A stretch of DNA of 64,000 nucleotides, from NCBI GenBank assembly GCA_032207245.1, contig CM063501.1:87658808-87722807 (forward strand), written 5' to 3'. Positions 36,005 through 48,158 of this stretch are shown here, in pieces. Below the pieces are notes generated by a model, which was not told where the DNA came from, did no database searches, and saw only the letters and a list, made by a program, of their open reading frames with translations. The first letter of the stretch is position 1. Each line of letters starts with the position of its first letter. Source of the stretch: Pardosa pseudoannulata (lineage: Eukaryota; Arthropoda; Arachnida; Araneae; Lycosidae). The position numbers were made by a program, and so were the translations under genes.

Positions 36005-36057
36005 TTCATTTGGGGATCTTAACTACCCAGACAGAAGGCTGGCCGACAAGTGGCTAG
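36005..36057 (+). mobile_element. Helitron 3' end fragment
   Basis: CCCAGACAGAAGGCTGG (36026 on) forms the same terminal hairpin as the Helitron at 19757-23197. It is followed by CCGACAAGTGG and CTAG (36054-36057). The base after CTAG is G rather than the expected T. No matching 5' end was found nearby. Confidence 0.6.
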
Positions 36058-37190
36058 GTCAATACAAATATCGCTTTTAAGAAGTCTTAAAAGAAGTAAA
36101 AGAAAGCTCAAGTATAGAGCGGAAATAAAAGTTCACTTTTGAGACGATAATTTAAAGAGAATCGTGTCTAGCTCGTGATGTATGACGGAAACGAAATGAT
36201 CTAGATGTGATAAAAAAAATTCCAGTGTTCTTCGAGCTAATGGCCTTTTAGTTCCTCTATGGCGCCCTATTTATCGACTTAAAAGTATAATCCTATTGTA
36301 GGAGGAACTTGAAAATTATTATTCTGCTCATCATTTCCGTAATTATCGTATGCCATTTACCTATCTTTCTCGGCTATTTTATCTCGCAAAGCACATATAT
36401 TTTGTATAATTTGTTGTTGGAGTAGTTTGATCTTTTTTAGGATGTTCAACCTGTTTTATTAGTTTAGTGTACACATTTCTTATGAAGGAAATTCAATTCC
36501 ATTTAATTTATATATATATTTATTTTTTATATTAATATTATTTATTTAACTGCTTATATTTTCTTTATTCAATTTCATTAACCTTATGTAATTGACAGTT
36601 TATAAAAAAAAAAGACTTTTAAGTTTTTTCCGCAAGTGGTTATTAAAAGATGAACCGAATAGCGAAGATTTAGGAGAACTAGGGACTTAATATATGACCA
36701 AGCTCACTGAAAAGAAAGAAAAACACTAATAATAGAATAAGATATAATTTATAACTTACAAAGTACGTTTTTTCCATCGGAAGATTTTGAAGGTTTTTTG
36801 AAATATTTTAAAACGGAAACGGGGGTCATTTAACATTGCCGAAATAACAACTGTTTTCTCAATGTATAAGTTTTGTCGTTTCCTCCGGCTAAGTATAATC
36901 CGAGTGCATTAGTTTCTTTTCCACTCCTACAAATTCTCTTCTCTACAGTTGTTTACTTTATTTACTCGTGTATAACGCTCTTTCTGTTTTTTACAAACAG
37001 AAAATAGTAAAAAACTTTATCTCGTGTATACCACGCATCTAAAGTTTGACACGCAAACCTTTTTCTTTTCCAGATTGTATACTAATTTTTATAGACACCA
37101 AATGAATTAAGCCCCATTGCTTTTTCAATGTAATTCTATAGACAATTTTATTCTTACCTAAAACCTTCTCGTTTGTTATAGGCTGGGTAC
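36058..37190. other. AT-rich unannotated stretch
   Basis: No supported feature. Confidence 0.35.
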
Positions 37191-37194
37191 ACGA

Positions 37195-37800
37195 AATACT
37201 TATATTGGGCCTAAAAAATTTTAATCCTTAATTTATAATTTTAAAAGCATTTACAGATTAATTTTAAAATCTGAAAAGAAATATTCAGTTTCTACACAAA
37301 ATGTATAAAAATTAATTCCAATTTATTAAAAGTATAATATTTATGCATGTGTACTCTATAAAAATTTGCACAAAAATAGGTATTAATTTTTCATAAAGTA
37401 ACATAGATCTGTTTTCTTTTTTTCCTATATGAAATAATAAGGTAGGTCCTATCAAACTGTAAGTCGCCTGAAACTAAAAGTTTACTTGGGGATAGAGAGT
37501 ACCATGTAGCTAAAATATTTATGATTATTCAAAATTAAAATTATTGCATTTTATTGCAGTACATTTTAGTACAATATTTTATTTAACAACATATTGTTAT
37601 GGAACATACTAAGGCATATATTGAATACATTAACATTACATATCTAAGTCTGAGTCTAATTAAATAAACAGGCTTAAGGTAATATTTGTAGATATGAATT
37701 TGTTTGCTATAAATTAATAATTCGTATATTTTGCATTTTGAGTACCCTTTACTTAAAGATAGGTCATGATGTTTTCTAGTAAGTCGCATTTCCTAAAAGC
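37195..37800 (+). repeat. Dispersed 600-bp repeat family D, copy 1
   Basis: Collinear and in the same orientation as 59385-60065. Shared blocks include ATGAAATAATAAGGTAGGTCC, TTGCAGTACATTTTAGTAC and AGATAGGTCATGATGTTTT-type sequence. No clear termini, target duplication or coding frame. It is either a non-autonomous TE or a segmental duplication. Copy 2 has acquired a (CA)n(TA)n tract in the middle. Confidence 0.7.
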
Positions 37801-37804
37801 TATA

Positions 37805-38880
37805 AGAAGGCCGCAAAACTATTATGATTGGGCTCTGGTTATCGGTTGTCTGAAGTTATTCGAACAGTTTTTACAATTTTGAGATACCGTGAGGACTGTA
37901 GCTTTATATATCCTAGTGGTCGTATCACATTTGGAGGGGAGGGAAAGGGGTATCGTGAAATTGTAACAGTTTATGACAAAAGGGGAATAACAATAAGTGC
38001 GACATCATGTATTGAGGTTAAAATGAAAGTGTTCAAAACCATCAGATTAAATTTTGAAGTTATTTTAAAATTACAAACATTTGGAGGCATTTTCTTAATT
38101 GGGATAAAAAACCCAGTTGTTTCTGTTTTATAGTATTTTGTGTTCTTAAGGTAAAGATAAGATTTAATTGTATTAAATTCCATTTAAAATTCCGTTACAT
38201 TCCATTCAATCAGCTGGACGGAATTTGATTGAAAATTCGATATTTCTGTCACATTGAATGAGAAAACACAAATAAAAATAAGAATCAAAAAGGGTGTTTT
38301 ATTATCTATCATTTTATAATTTATGAAATTAATCACTCCGACATACGATTCGATTATTATTAAAAAATACTTTAAGCAGTTTTTTTAAATAAAAGATTTA
38401 AAATTCGTCATATGCGTCTCTAACTCCCATATATTTATCGACAATTTACGTTGTAGAGGATAAAATAAATGTTAATTAAAATTAATGTATTTCAAATAGA
38501 AAAAAGTGTATAACTTTTGGAATTAAAGGAATTATTGAACATGTGTTATTGGGGGGGGGAGAATGGATATTTTTATTATTATTTTTTTTAACTACATTTC
38601 CAGCGAATGCTTGCGATAAGTACTAAGTTTTATTCTAAGGCCTAAAAATATCTACGAATAAAATTTACCCTATTATAAGTTAAAACAGTAGTTCCCAAAG
38701 TGTTTTTTAAATAATTTAAAATGCAAGGTATGATTTCAGTAGATATACTTTAAATATAGTGTCTCTTTATTTATATTTTATTTTTACGTTACAGTTAAAA
38801 TCATCAAAGTAAAAATTGTAATTTTGTTATGCAGTTGTATAGAGTTATTCCCTTTGGGATTCATAATAAGGTGTTTGACA
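37805..38880. other. Unannotated stretch
   Basis: A 101-codon plus-strand open frame (37828-38133) lacks any recognisable motif and sits in low-complexity AT-rich DNA; I do not call it a gene. A G8 run is at about 38551. Confidence 0.35.
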
Positions 38881-38908
38881 TGAGGAGAGATCCGTGGACA
38901 TAAAAAGT

Positions 38909-39098
38909 GTGTGTACCACTGCGGTAAAGGACATGACACATTTTTAATAATATTTCTTTTGAATAACTAACAACTTTTGAAGTTATTAGGATTTTACCTT
39001 GAATTTGTAAACACTTTCATATAAATTTATTGCTTAAAACATATTCTGGCAGATTTGTCAAAATAAAATTAATTTTTGAAAGTCCACCATCTCTACGG
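38909..39098. repeat. Inverted repeat arm, partner of 40366-40558
   Basis: About 190 bp (CCACTGCGGTAAAGGACATG..TTTGAAGTTATTAGGATTTTACC..GTCCACCATCTCTA) is the complement of 40366-40558 at roughly 85-90 percent. The intervening 1.27 kb is unrelated and holds Tigger-like and SINE fragments. Confidence 0.8.
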
Positions 39099-39572
39099 TC
39101 GGCTTTAAGCGGTTAGCAAAATAGGCAACTGTCTACGGGAACAAAATTTAAGAGAGGTAAAAATTTTGTCTTAAATTAATGCCATTTTCTGTAAACCGCA
39201 GTTAATATTACTGTCTGAATTCAATTTCTGGTTAACAAGGGTCTCCTATAATTCTGATTTTCTTTTGAAATATATTATTATTTTAAAGCTTTAGGCCGAA
39301 TTTATTAGTGGGTTTACTTACGGTGCAAAAGGACTATAGGCGGCACTGCTGTTCCTTTAGCAAATGTTTGACCCACATTAAAAGTATTTATGTAGTAGAA
39401 GACTATTAGAACAGAGGTAGTCTGAACAGAATTTACGCGGGATTCTGTGAGAGGAGTTTCCAGGTGTAACCCTTTAAAAGGTAGCGATTAAAGCGAAAAT
39501 TCATTTCGAGTTCATGTCACACGCCGACCAGTTCTGGACTTGATTACTATGGCCTTGCGGGGGAAGCCAGTA

Positions 39573-39655
39573 CAGTAAACTCCCGATTATACAACACTCA
39601 CGGAACTGCAGGTTTGACGAATGAGCGCAACAGACGGATAAGGACATGTTTAACG
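39573..39655 (+). mobile_element. Tigger/pogo-like terminal fragment
   Basis: After TA, the sequence CAGTAAACTCCCGATTAT, followed by ACTCACGGAACTGCAGGTTT and GACGAATGAGCGC, matches the form of Tigger (pogo) inverted termini as I know them (CAGTAAACTCCCGATTATCC). The other end is not in the neighbourhood. A Tigger-like coding remnant occurs at 54190-54530. Confidence 0.5.
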
Positions 39656-40218
39656 AAATGCTATTTAGTGGATGCTAACTAAAATGGCAGACTCAGGTCA
39701 ATATACCAACATGCATACCATAAACACCTAACGTTCGAATTGCTTCTAAAATTTAAAAATTGAAAATGTTCACCCCTCGACCTTTTTGTGTACTCCCACA
39801 TCAGAATGCAACTAAAAACAACGTTTTTAGTTGCTACATATGTATCAGTATATATTTTTACGTTTTTACAGTAACTATACAAGAATGTAGTTTTAAATCT
39901 TAAAGTTATCCTATAATTGAGTCATAATATTTTTACTATAATCGTCTATTTTTCATCACACACACATATACATATACACGTATACTAGATTCTGCCAATG
40001 TTCATTCTGCGCGCCTTGAAGGGAAAATCCCTCCCCTAGCACGTCCCAGACCTTTTATTTATTTCTATATTCTGGAAAAAAATCTGCTTGATAGAAAATA
40101 CCATTTAAAAAAAAAGATAATAATAAAAAGATAACTGTAAAATTTCATTACATGATTTCATATGCAATTTCTTTATGGGATTTCCTTCCACAATTTTCCT
40201 ACTTCTATCGAGACAAAC

Positions 40219-40328
40219 GGTGGTCGAATGAGTGAGGCGTTGATCTTCGTTACCGGAGTTTGTGGTTTTGAAACCCATTGCCAGCATATATGATCGTAAT
40301 CGGTTGTAAGCACTAGGTATCGGTCTAG
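40219..40328 (+). mobile_element. tRNA-derived SINE, copy g (5' two thirds)
   Basis: Head GGTGGTCGAATGAGTGAGGC, spacer TCTTCGTTACCGGAGTTTG, B box decayed to GGTTTTGAAACCC, then GATCGTAATCGG and GGTATCGGTCTAG. It ends just before the mariner-type terminus at 40350, which probably truncated it. Confidence 0.65.
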
Positions 40329-40365
40329 ATAATTCTCTCTTTATACATACAGGGTCAGCAAGAAA

Positions 40366-40558
40366 CCCTAGAGATGGTGGGCTTTAAAAAATTAATTAAA
40401 CAACAATTTGACAAATCTGCCAAAATATGATTGAAGCAATAAATTTATGTGAAAGTATTTATAATTTCAAGGTAAAATCCTAATAACTTCAAAAGTTGTT
40501 AGTTATTCGAAAGAAATATTATTAAAAATGTTCCATGTCCTTTACCGCAGTGATACAC
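40366..40558. repeat. Inverted repeat arm inserted in a mariner-type end
   Basis: Complement of 38909-39098. It interrupts the left inverted repeat of the 40350-41339 element exactly after CAGGGTCAGCAAGAAA, as judged by comparison with the uninterrupted right end. Confidence 0.75.
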
Positions 40559-40869
40559 GTTCCCCACTTCTGAGGACTCTAGAATACGTTCTGTTGTTCC
40601 AAATGTGATACAATTAGAACTACATATAATTCAAATGACACGATAAACATTTATTACATAAAAAAGTTTTGTACAAAAATTCACCTGTACGTGCTGCTGT
40701 AACCCATATGGTATTTATTTTGATTCATTAAGTCGACCATTATTTTCTTATTTGCACATCGTGCCTCCGTTGCAAGAAAAAGAGCTACTAGTAAAACTTT
40801 TACCAGAACCAACAGAACTTCCCTTGCAGCTCTAAAATAATTCCATCGTATGAAGTGGGTACGAAGAGG

Positions 40870-41120
40870 TTCAATGTCTGCCTTTGCCTTATGCGAGATG
40901 ATCGTTCGCCAGATATCATTCCTGGGGACTTTTGATTGTGGGTTTCCTGAAGGGCAAGAATTTTCATCAAATACCAGCAACTGTGCCAGATTTCAAGGAC
41001 AGCTTTCGGCGCCATGTTCATGATATTCCTGAAGTCTCATTCCAATCAGCTATGGAAAATATGGTTCTGCGATTACAGCATATTGTTGAATATGAAGGGA
41101 TACATATTGTGCACCTTTAA
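40870..41120 (+). pseudogene. DDE transposase C-terminal remnant
   Basis: The plus strand reads DDRSPDIIPGDF, a stop where Trp is expected, then a frameshift, then FLKGKNFHQIPATVPDFKDS, FRRHVHDIPEVSFQSAMENM and VLRLQHIVEYEGIHIVHL, ending TAA at 41118-41120. The SPD..P.DF.LWG motif is the segment carrying the last catalytic acidic residue in mariner-type (DD34D) transposases, and the tail is typical of that group. The first two catalytic residues are not recoverable. It is the coding relic of the element at 40350-41339. Confidence 0.65.
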
Positions 41121-41336
41121 TGCTACTTTTTAATATTATTTAGCATTTATAAAGCATATTAAATGTGTTTATGTGTATCCCATCGCCACCTATAGGCGGA
41201 TTTTTGTACAAATTTTTTTCATGTAATAAATGTCAAGCGCATCATTTGAATTATCTGTAGTTCCAATTGTATCTCATTTAGACTGATAGAATGTATTCTA
41301 GAGTCTTTAGGAGAGGGAACTTATTTCTTGCTAACC

Positions 41337-41492
<156 letters not shown>

Positions 41493-41870
41493 GTCTTATG
41501 ATATCAGACAAGTTTTAATCTAAGGCAGTGATTCCCAAATTTTAAACGAAAAACCATATTTGTTTAAGTAAAGAATGACATATTACACATATTTGCAAAT
41601 AAGAAAATGTTTATTTTATTTCGATTCATGTGTATACAAATTACATGCAAATACTCTCTCTATCTCCTTTTTTTCAAAACTTTCTCTATTTGTATTGGAA
41701 ACAACCTGACTGGCCTCTGTTATATTTGGTCCTTTTGATAAAATCATCATTAAAGTTTCCAGTGTTTTTTCTGTAAGTTTATTTCTAGGACTGTTTTGAT
41801 TAATTTTATACAAGAGACTTCTTTCCGGAAGTTTCGCCTGAAAAGAATACTTCTTTCATTTCTATGGATT

Positions 41871-41898
41871 TTTTTTTTTTTTTTTTTGGGGGGGGGGG
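41871..41898. repeat. T17 G11 homopolymer junction
   Basis: Seventeen T followed by eleven G. Read length here is likely assembly-sensitive. Confidence 0.9.
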
Positions 41899-42054
41899 CT
41901 TACAATATCCAAAATTAGTGGCGCCCCTACAGAATTCCAAAATTTTTGCTCTATTTCTCTTAGGTTGTTCGGGTCCACGGAACTGGAAATTTTGTCCCAC
42001 TGTTACATATTTTTTTTGGTCAGTGAGACTCGATATTTTGCCAGATTTGTGTTC

Positions 42055-42825
<771 letters not shown>

Positions 42826-42868
<43 letters not shown>
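42826..42868. repeat. (ATA)n microsatellite
   Basis: About 14 ATA units. Confidence 0.97.
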
Positions 42869-42962
42869 TTTAGACCGCTTACTTTTTCTTCACCCGAAGA
42901 TCTCACTTTGGCTTCCTTATAGCTTTTACTTAATGTTTAATTTATATTACATAAATGTTAAA

Positions 42963-43098
42963 TGAGAGTTTGAACTCCACTGCTGGTACGGGCGTTCTTA
43001 GCTGTTCAAGATCAACTAAAACCAGTAAGAGATCCCGGTTTTCTTGGCCCTTATGAAACAAAAAAAGTTGACCATAGTGTTCCAAACCAAACCAATTG
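42963..43098 (+). mobile_element. tRNA-derived SINE, copy h (degenerate)
   Basis: Decayed B box (GAGTTTGAACTCC), GTACGGGCGTTCTTAGCTG body and the conserved tail TTGACCATAGTGTTCCAAAC then CAAACC. Confidence 0.55.
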
Positions 43099-43357
43099 TA
43101 TTATAGTCTTCATTAGTTTAGCCTTATGGAAGACTACATTATTTATAATTGCATTATCATGCATTTTACAACGATGGAAATCATAGGTTTCAATGCACTG
43201 CAGAATACTTTTAACTACAATGAGGAATTTGCACATGTGGGGGATTCGAACAACTTAGTGTTTTTCTGGTAATTTCAGACTCGTAAAAAAATGTTCTCAA
43301 AAATGTAAAAAACTGGGTCCATCATTTAAAAAATTAATTTTAAAGTTAAGCGAAAAT

Positions 43358-43415
43358 CACGTGACATCAAAACGCTCCGTGATTGGTTGTGATGTCATCG
43401 TTCATGCAGACCAAT
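43358..43415 (+). promoter_or_regulatory. Promoter-like cluster (E-box, ATTGG, CRE-like, CCAAT)
   Basis: CACGTG at 43358-43363, inverted CCAAT (ATTGG) at 43382-43386, TGATGTCA at 43390-43397 and CCAAT near 43411 lie within 60 bp. The piece TTGTGATGTCATCGTTCATG matches, in inverse orientation, the CRE region upstream of the THAP exon (TTGTGACGTCATCGTTCATG). Short plus-strand frames begin at 43563 and 43617, the latter ending near a GTGTGT donor at about 43692. Whether it is a promoter is inference. Confidence 0.35.
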
Positions 43416-43899
43416 ATTTTTGTATTGCTTTTAAGCGAAAACTATTTTCCGATTTTGTTTTTGCAAGTTCCTGAAATTTTCTAGCTATCAAAATTTATTT
43501 TTATTTAAACCTGAAGGTTTATTTTATCGATCTAGATAGCTTAGTTATCTCAATTTGTCATAAATGTCTCTTCTACCTGGATTTACCAATCAGACAACCT
43601 CCCGAAAATTGACAGCATGTCAATGTTTTCTTTCTTGGCAAAAAACCTGGATTTTATGGGAGCAGAAATAAGAGGAATTAAAACCCAAAGGTGTGTAAAA
43701 TCATTTATATTTTTTTTCCAATTTTACTTAACATGTATTAATACTTTATTCATGCTAAACACAGCTCTTTTGTTTGTAAACACAAACAAGTCAAATAAAT
43801 ATACATATATCATATACATACACATTTGTAGTTGCATCGTTTTTTATAAATAGAGACGGATGTAATATTAAAATAAAAATTAGAGGAGTTATTTATTGT

Positions 43900-43963
43900 G
43901 AGACCGGTCTCATTAGCCTTCGTGTTGCAAAAAGTAGACCGTAGCACTCCAAAACCAAACCAA
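43900..43963 (+). mobile_element. tRNA-derived SINE, copy i (tail only)
   Basis: Only the 3' part is present: ACCGGTCTCATTAGCCTTCG and AAAAGTAGACCGTAGCACTC then CAAACC. The conserved ends help define the family 3' boundary. Confidence 0.65.
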
Positions 43964-44532
43964 AACAAAATCAATTCTTAGATATTTTAAATATGATGAA
44001 AAGAAATTTAAAATCTTTAAATGGCTTTACTTAATTATTTATACATTTTTAAATAGCAATACAATTTTATTGCCTTTAATATTAATGTCAAATTAAAAAA
44101 TGTATAAAATTTCTCAAATTAAATTTAATTTTTAAAGTAATATAATTATTAAGTATTTTAAAAATATTATACTTTTTTTTTTCAAATTAGTCACCAATTT
44201 AATCGAAAAATATCACTGTTACATTTGATACATAAGAAAGTATGCATCTCTGAAGAAAATATTTATAATACCTTGAAAATACATAACTTTCCCCTCCCCC
44301 GAGTTATTTATTAGATAATTATATGCTTTAGATATTTATATGTTTTTCGATATTTATATGCTTTATAAAATATTTATTGTACTTGAACTCTGTGATAATA
44401 CTCGAAAATTAGCAGTTTTAAAAGTTAAATAGCAGTGGTTAATCAACAATCCTTTTAAAGGTATAGATGTATTTTATATACTTTAATTGTTCTAAAATAG
44501 TAATATTTAAACAAATGCAAGCATTTATTTAC

Positions 44533-44742
44533 CGAAAAATGGTCTTCACAAACCCATAGAGATGATTTATATGATAATTTGAGGTTTAATTTCTCATCCC
44601 TTTTCATCTCAGTTGTCCAGATTTTACGCGTATGTGGGTCTTTTGGGACGCTGAAAAATATCTTCTCATTGCAATTAGTTGTTGTATTTTTACAGAGTGG
44701 CACAATACAATATTTAGAGTATGATTTTTTAATGCCAGACAT
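44533..44742 (-). CDS. THAP zinc-finger domain, probable first coding exon
   Basis: The minus strand from the ATG at 44742 encodes 70 residues. It has the THAP (C2CH) pattern: Cys12-X4-Cys17 (CIVPLC), a Pro-containing FFSVPKD segment, Trp42 in RKIWTTEMKR, and Cys65-X2-His68-Phe in WVCEDHFS. The spacing fits the family's C-X2-4-C-X35-53-C-X2-H rule. Directly after EDHFS comes a donor (G|GTAAAT, intron GT at 44531-44532), a usual exon boundary in THAP genes. The rest of the domain (AVPTIF-like box) must lie in a downstream exon to the left; I did not find it. THAP proteins are DNA-binding; many derive from P-element transposases. An upstream Met at 44781 is possible but follows a hydrophobic, non-family stretch. 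Host gene or P-like TE cannot be decided here. Confidence 0.75.
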
Positions 44743-44848
44743 AACAAAAAAAAATGCTATTATATGCGATACTTTACACAAAAAAACAAATTTAAAAGTC
44801 GCCTTTTAACATGTAAACAGCATAGGAGCTCGGTGTTTACATGAACGA

Positions 44849-44856
44849 TGACGTCA
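44849..44856. promoter_or_regulatory. CRE (TGACGTCA) upstream of the THAP exon
   Basis: A perfect palindromic cAMP-response element about 107 bp before the THAP ATG on the minus strand, in a locally GC-richer patch (44820-44900). Position is right for a core promoter element of this gene; function is inferred. Confidence 0.45.
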
Positions 44857-44899
44857 CAAACTCGGCGGAGATAAAGTAGCGTTTTTGAGAGACGTTAAA

Positions 44900-46060
44900 G
44901 AGTCCGCTATAAAACCCATTAGAAATCACTCATTAGGCCCCCAAATGAAAGAAAAATAGCTACTGTCCTGCTTACTTTTTTGTCTTCTATCGTTTAAAAT
45001 CAAAATTAGAAAACGTGAAAATTCCTCATTATGGAAAGTTTATATCGTTTCATTAAATATCCATTAACCAGAATATTTTCTCCACATTGCCATTATGTCA
45101 TGGTATGGAGGAACTATAATAACACATGCGATGGGAAAATTTGAAAAATGAGTCTTTTGATTTGTTGGGATTAATGGAACACTAGGCTATAAACCGGTGA
45201 TAATCCCTATTAATCGGGATGCCGGGAAACTCGAGATATATAAGATAAAAGGAAAAATATATTGATCAGGATATTGATCCAAAATATAAAAAAAAAAATT
45301 TAGTTATAAAATTTATTTACATACAAAGATTTTGAAATATGTTAAACTCTATCAATTATCTTTTAAACTCGATTTTAAAATTTAAATTGTGGTTCTAAAT
45401 AACATCATTTATGATATAATTCGCATGGCAGAATCAAATATTAATTTTTCCCAGGTTTAACCTGATGTTTGTAAAGCTTATAATCGCTACGATCTCCGCA
45501 CACATGGAAACATCTGCTTTACATCAGCCAGCATGCTTTTTACACAGCTGATTATTTACTTTTGGCGGCAAAGTCACTAGTATACGATTCCATCCCCCCA
45601 TCCGGTAGTTTAGCTTGCAGACTTTCAGTTCACTGACATCTAACATTCCCCCTTCCCCCCTTATCATATCATGATTATTGTCTTTTGTGTCTGTCTTGAT
45701 TCCGCTTGGTAGAGAGTGTTGTGTAGCAGTAGTAACATGATACATTGTATAAATTATCCTGTTGGAAGTAACTGGGTTTTATCTGCCGCTGCTACAGTGT
45801 AGCTTTTGATGAAAGTGACTTATCTCTTCTCATTTTGAATTCGTTTCTAAGTATTTAAACGCACCGTATCCCAGGACTTGGACGAATTAATGAGATTTTA
45901 GTGCTGTATTTTCACAAATTTTTAAGTCACATAAGGCTTTCTGCCAAAAGCATTCAATCACCTCTTGGAAAATTTTCTTTCATATTGGTTTGAGCGTGTT
46001 TTCTATTTTACTAAACATATAAGCGTCTGAAATCTATTATTTCATCTTTGGCTATCAGCT
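44900..46060. other. Unannotated stretch
   Basis: No supported feature. A pyrimidine-rich patch at 45590-45670 has no clear exon. Confidence 0.35.
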
Positions 46061-46067
46061 GTAAACT

Positions 46068-46182
46068 GACCAGACAAATAGCGCTCCGTCTTTCGATGCT
46101 TGAGTTTTGGAATTCGAATTTCGAAGCAAGCATATATGTCTGTAACCGATAGAAAATAGCTTTATGCGGTAGGTCCCGGTTT
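46068..46182 (+). mobile_element. tRNA-derived SINE, copy j (degenerate)
   Basis: Head ACTGACCAGACAAATAGCGC, decayed B box (GAATTCGAATTTC), then TCTGTAACCGATAG and GCGGTAGGTCCCGG. Confidence 0.5.
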
Positions 46183-46219
46183 AAGGGGACGAAGATCCAG
46201 GTCACATTTAGATGATTAC

Positions 46220-46390
46220 TAGCAACAGGACCAACTGGGCCGTTGCCAAAGGTGGAGAGAAGCAGAAATTTTATTGTAAAGTTATAAATATAATTTAAAA
46301 ATTAAATTTCAGTTTTTGAAATTTCTATCTACATTTTTAATTTTAGTATTTTTGCTAAACACCGTTTGACACATTTACTAAAATACAAAA
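46220..46390. repeat. Dispersed repeat family M, copy 3 (partial)
   Basis: Shares GGGCCGTTGCCAAAGG and TTTTTGAAATTTCTATCTAC blocks with 23275-23580. Confidence 0.4.
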
Positions 46391-46424
46391 TTGTACATGA
46401 ACTTTTTAGGCATATATGTATGTA

Positions 46425-46426
46425 TA

Positions 46427-46480
<54 letters not shown>
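46425..46480. repeat. (TA)n microsatellite abutting a TE end
   Basis: About 24 TA units with two G interruptions, ending immediately at the left terminus of the 46481-47608 element. Confidence 0.97.
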
Positions 46481-46484
<4 letters not shown>

Positions 46485-47601
46485 ACTGTGAAAGACCGAA
46501 ATCTGGAGAATGTCGACTTTCACCGGTGAATGTCAACATTCACGTAGTCGTTTGGTGTATGTCCGAAATATTTGCTAAATACCCTTATTTCTGACTTACA
46601 CTGGTAAATGTCGACATTCACCATGCACTAATGGTGAATGTTGAACATGTCGGATATTTATATTTTCTTCTTCATAATACAGTCAAATTTATAGTAATAG
46701 CACATGTAACTGTTGAACATAAAACAAACCGAATACTCTTAGAACAGAAAATAATACCAATAATTAACTTAATTATGTGATTGACGTTATATTATCTTAT
46801 TTATTGCACCATTTATACTATTATAGCAATTTGAATTGCACAAGAGTCCCTTACATTTATTAATGGCATTTAGTAACTAAACATTTCTTTTTGCAATGAC
46901 AACGTTTATAGACATGCCATCCACATCTCGAATTAGCTTCAGCGACTTCTCTCAGAGCGACATTTCTTGAGAAGAAATCTCATCTATGGAGAATAACTTT
47001 TCTTTACAAAATATAAACTGATTACGGGTATAAAGCTGTTTGAGCGTACCATGTTTTTTTACTTATTTATCAAAATAGGAATCTTCTATTCCAACAACCA
47101 CCAATACATTTCGGGCATCTGTACCACGGTCGACATCAGGGACTTGTATTCACACAGTGTCATCCATTTGAGCAGGAGGAAATTTTCTTTTTGATTTTTG
47201 TAACATTTTAGTTGCATGCATTAGAAGATTATCTTTTGCGGCCGCTTTTTTTAATAGAAATAAACTTCTGATGTTTAGTCATGGCTTGATAGAAGGCGTA
47301 ATAGGTTGAAGCTCTTCTATATTTTCCTTTGGAATGGATGCAGAGACATTGGAGTATTCCTTCATGATAAGTGCTATTTTAACATATATCAATATATGTT
47401 TTAATAATAAAGTATGATTTAAAAACGTAACAAAACTATTTTTTTCAACATTCACCATCAATGCAGGCGGATTGTCGACATACACCGGTGATAGTCCGAA
47501 TATGTAAGAATATAATCAAATATTCTGTCTTTCACCGAGGTATTTGGTGTATGTCGACATTCACCGGTGAATGTCGACATTCTCCAATTTCGGGCATTCA
47601 C

Positions 47602-47608
<7 letters not shown>
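46481..47608 (-). mobile_element. Ginger-like DNA element with 165-bp inverted repeats
   Basis: Left end TGTTACTGTGAAAGACCG; right end read inward TGTTACTGTGAATGCCCG. Arms 46481-46645 and 47440-47608 align over their length and end in ATGGTGAATGTTGAA. Both are full of small palindromes (AATGTCGACATT, TTCACCGGTGAA). TGT..ACA ends, long TIRs and an integrase-type relic inside point to a Ginger-type integrase-derived DNA transposon. Microsatellite on both sides prevents recognition of a target duplication. Confidence 0.65.
46886..47366 (-). pseudogene. C-terminal relic of a Ginger/KRBA2-like integrase-type transposase
   Basis: The minus strand from 47366 gives, across a few stops and shifts: MKEYSNVSASIPKENIEELQ, AAAKDNLLMHATKMLQKS, IQVPDVDRGTDARNVLVVVG, HGTLKQLYTRNQF and CKEKLFSIDEISSQEM. 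This series (PDVDR, DARN..VVV, GTLKQLYTRNQF) resembles the tail after the integrase core in Ginger-like transposases and KRBA2-type proteins, as I remember them. The catalytic core is missing, so the element is an internal deletion derivative. Confidence 0.5.
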
Positions 47609-47688
<80 letters not shown>

Positions 47689-47690
47689 TA
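47609..47690. repeat. (CA)n(TA)n microsatellite
   Basis: About 15 CA units then about 22 TA units, starting at the right terminus of the Ginger-like element. Confidence 0.98.
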
Positions 47691-47774
47691 CATATAAACA
47701 TACATACAAACATATATGTAAGGAAAAGTAAACTAGTTCGGTAGGCTAATGTGGGCGTTTTGTATAAAACCTTT

Positions 47775-48158
47775 AAGACATCCCGAGAGGGTTCTCAAGG
47801 GTTTTCGAGTCTTAAGTCAAGGGCAAGGATTCCCGCGTCCTTTTGCTTTCCCCTTTTTGGCCCCTAACCTGGATTGACCGCTGGGGCAGCATTTTGCGCC
47901 CTCAGAGAGGTTTCCAAACGAAAGGGAGAGACGATGTATCAGATTTTCCTAGAGATTTTCTCTCAGATTTTAACTGAGATGTTGACTGAGGTAATTAAGG
48001 GTCTGTTACTTATAACTTCATGTTAGCTGATTCTCAGTTTGTCCTGTTCCTATAATGAAGTGGAAACCAACCTCCAACGTTCTGTTAATAAAAGTCTTTG
48101 ACTAAAACGGTGTCATTTTTATGACTGCAACCACCCATCGTGAAGTCTATCTTATTAC

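Noticed and set aside
37828..38133. 101-codon open frame as a novel gene
   Set aside because: No motif, no splice sites and AT-rich composition; open length is not exceptional here.
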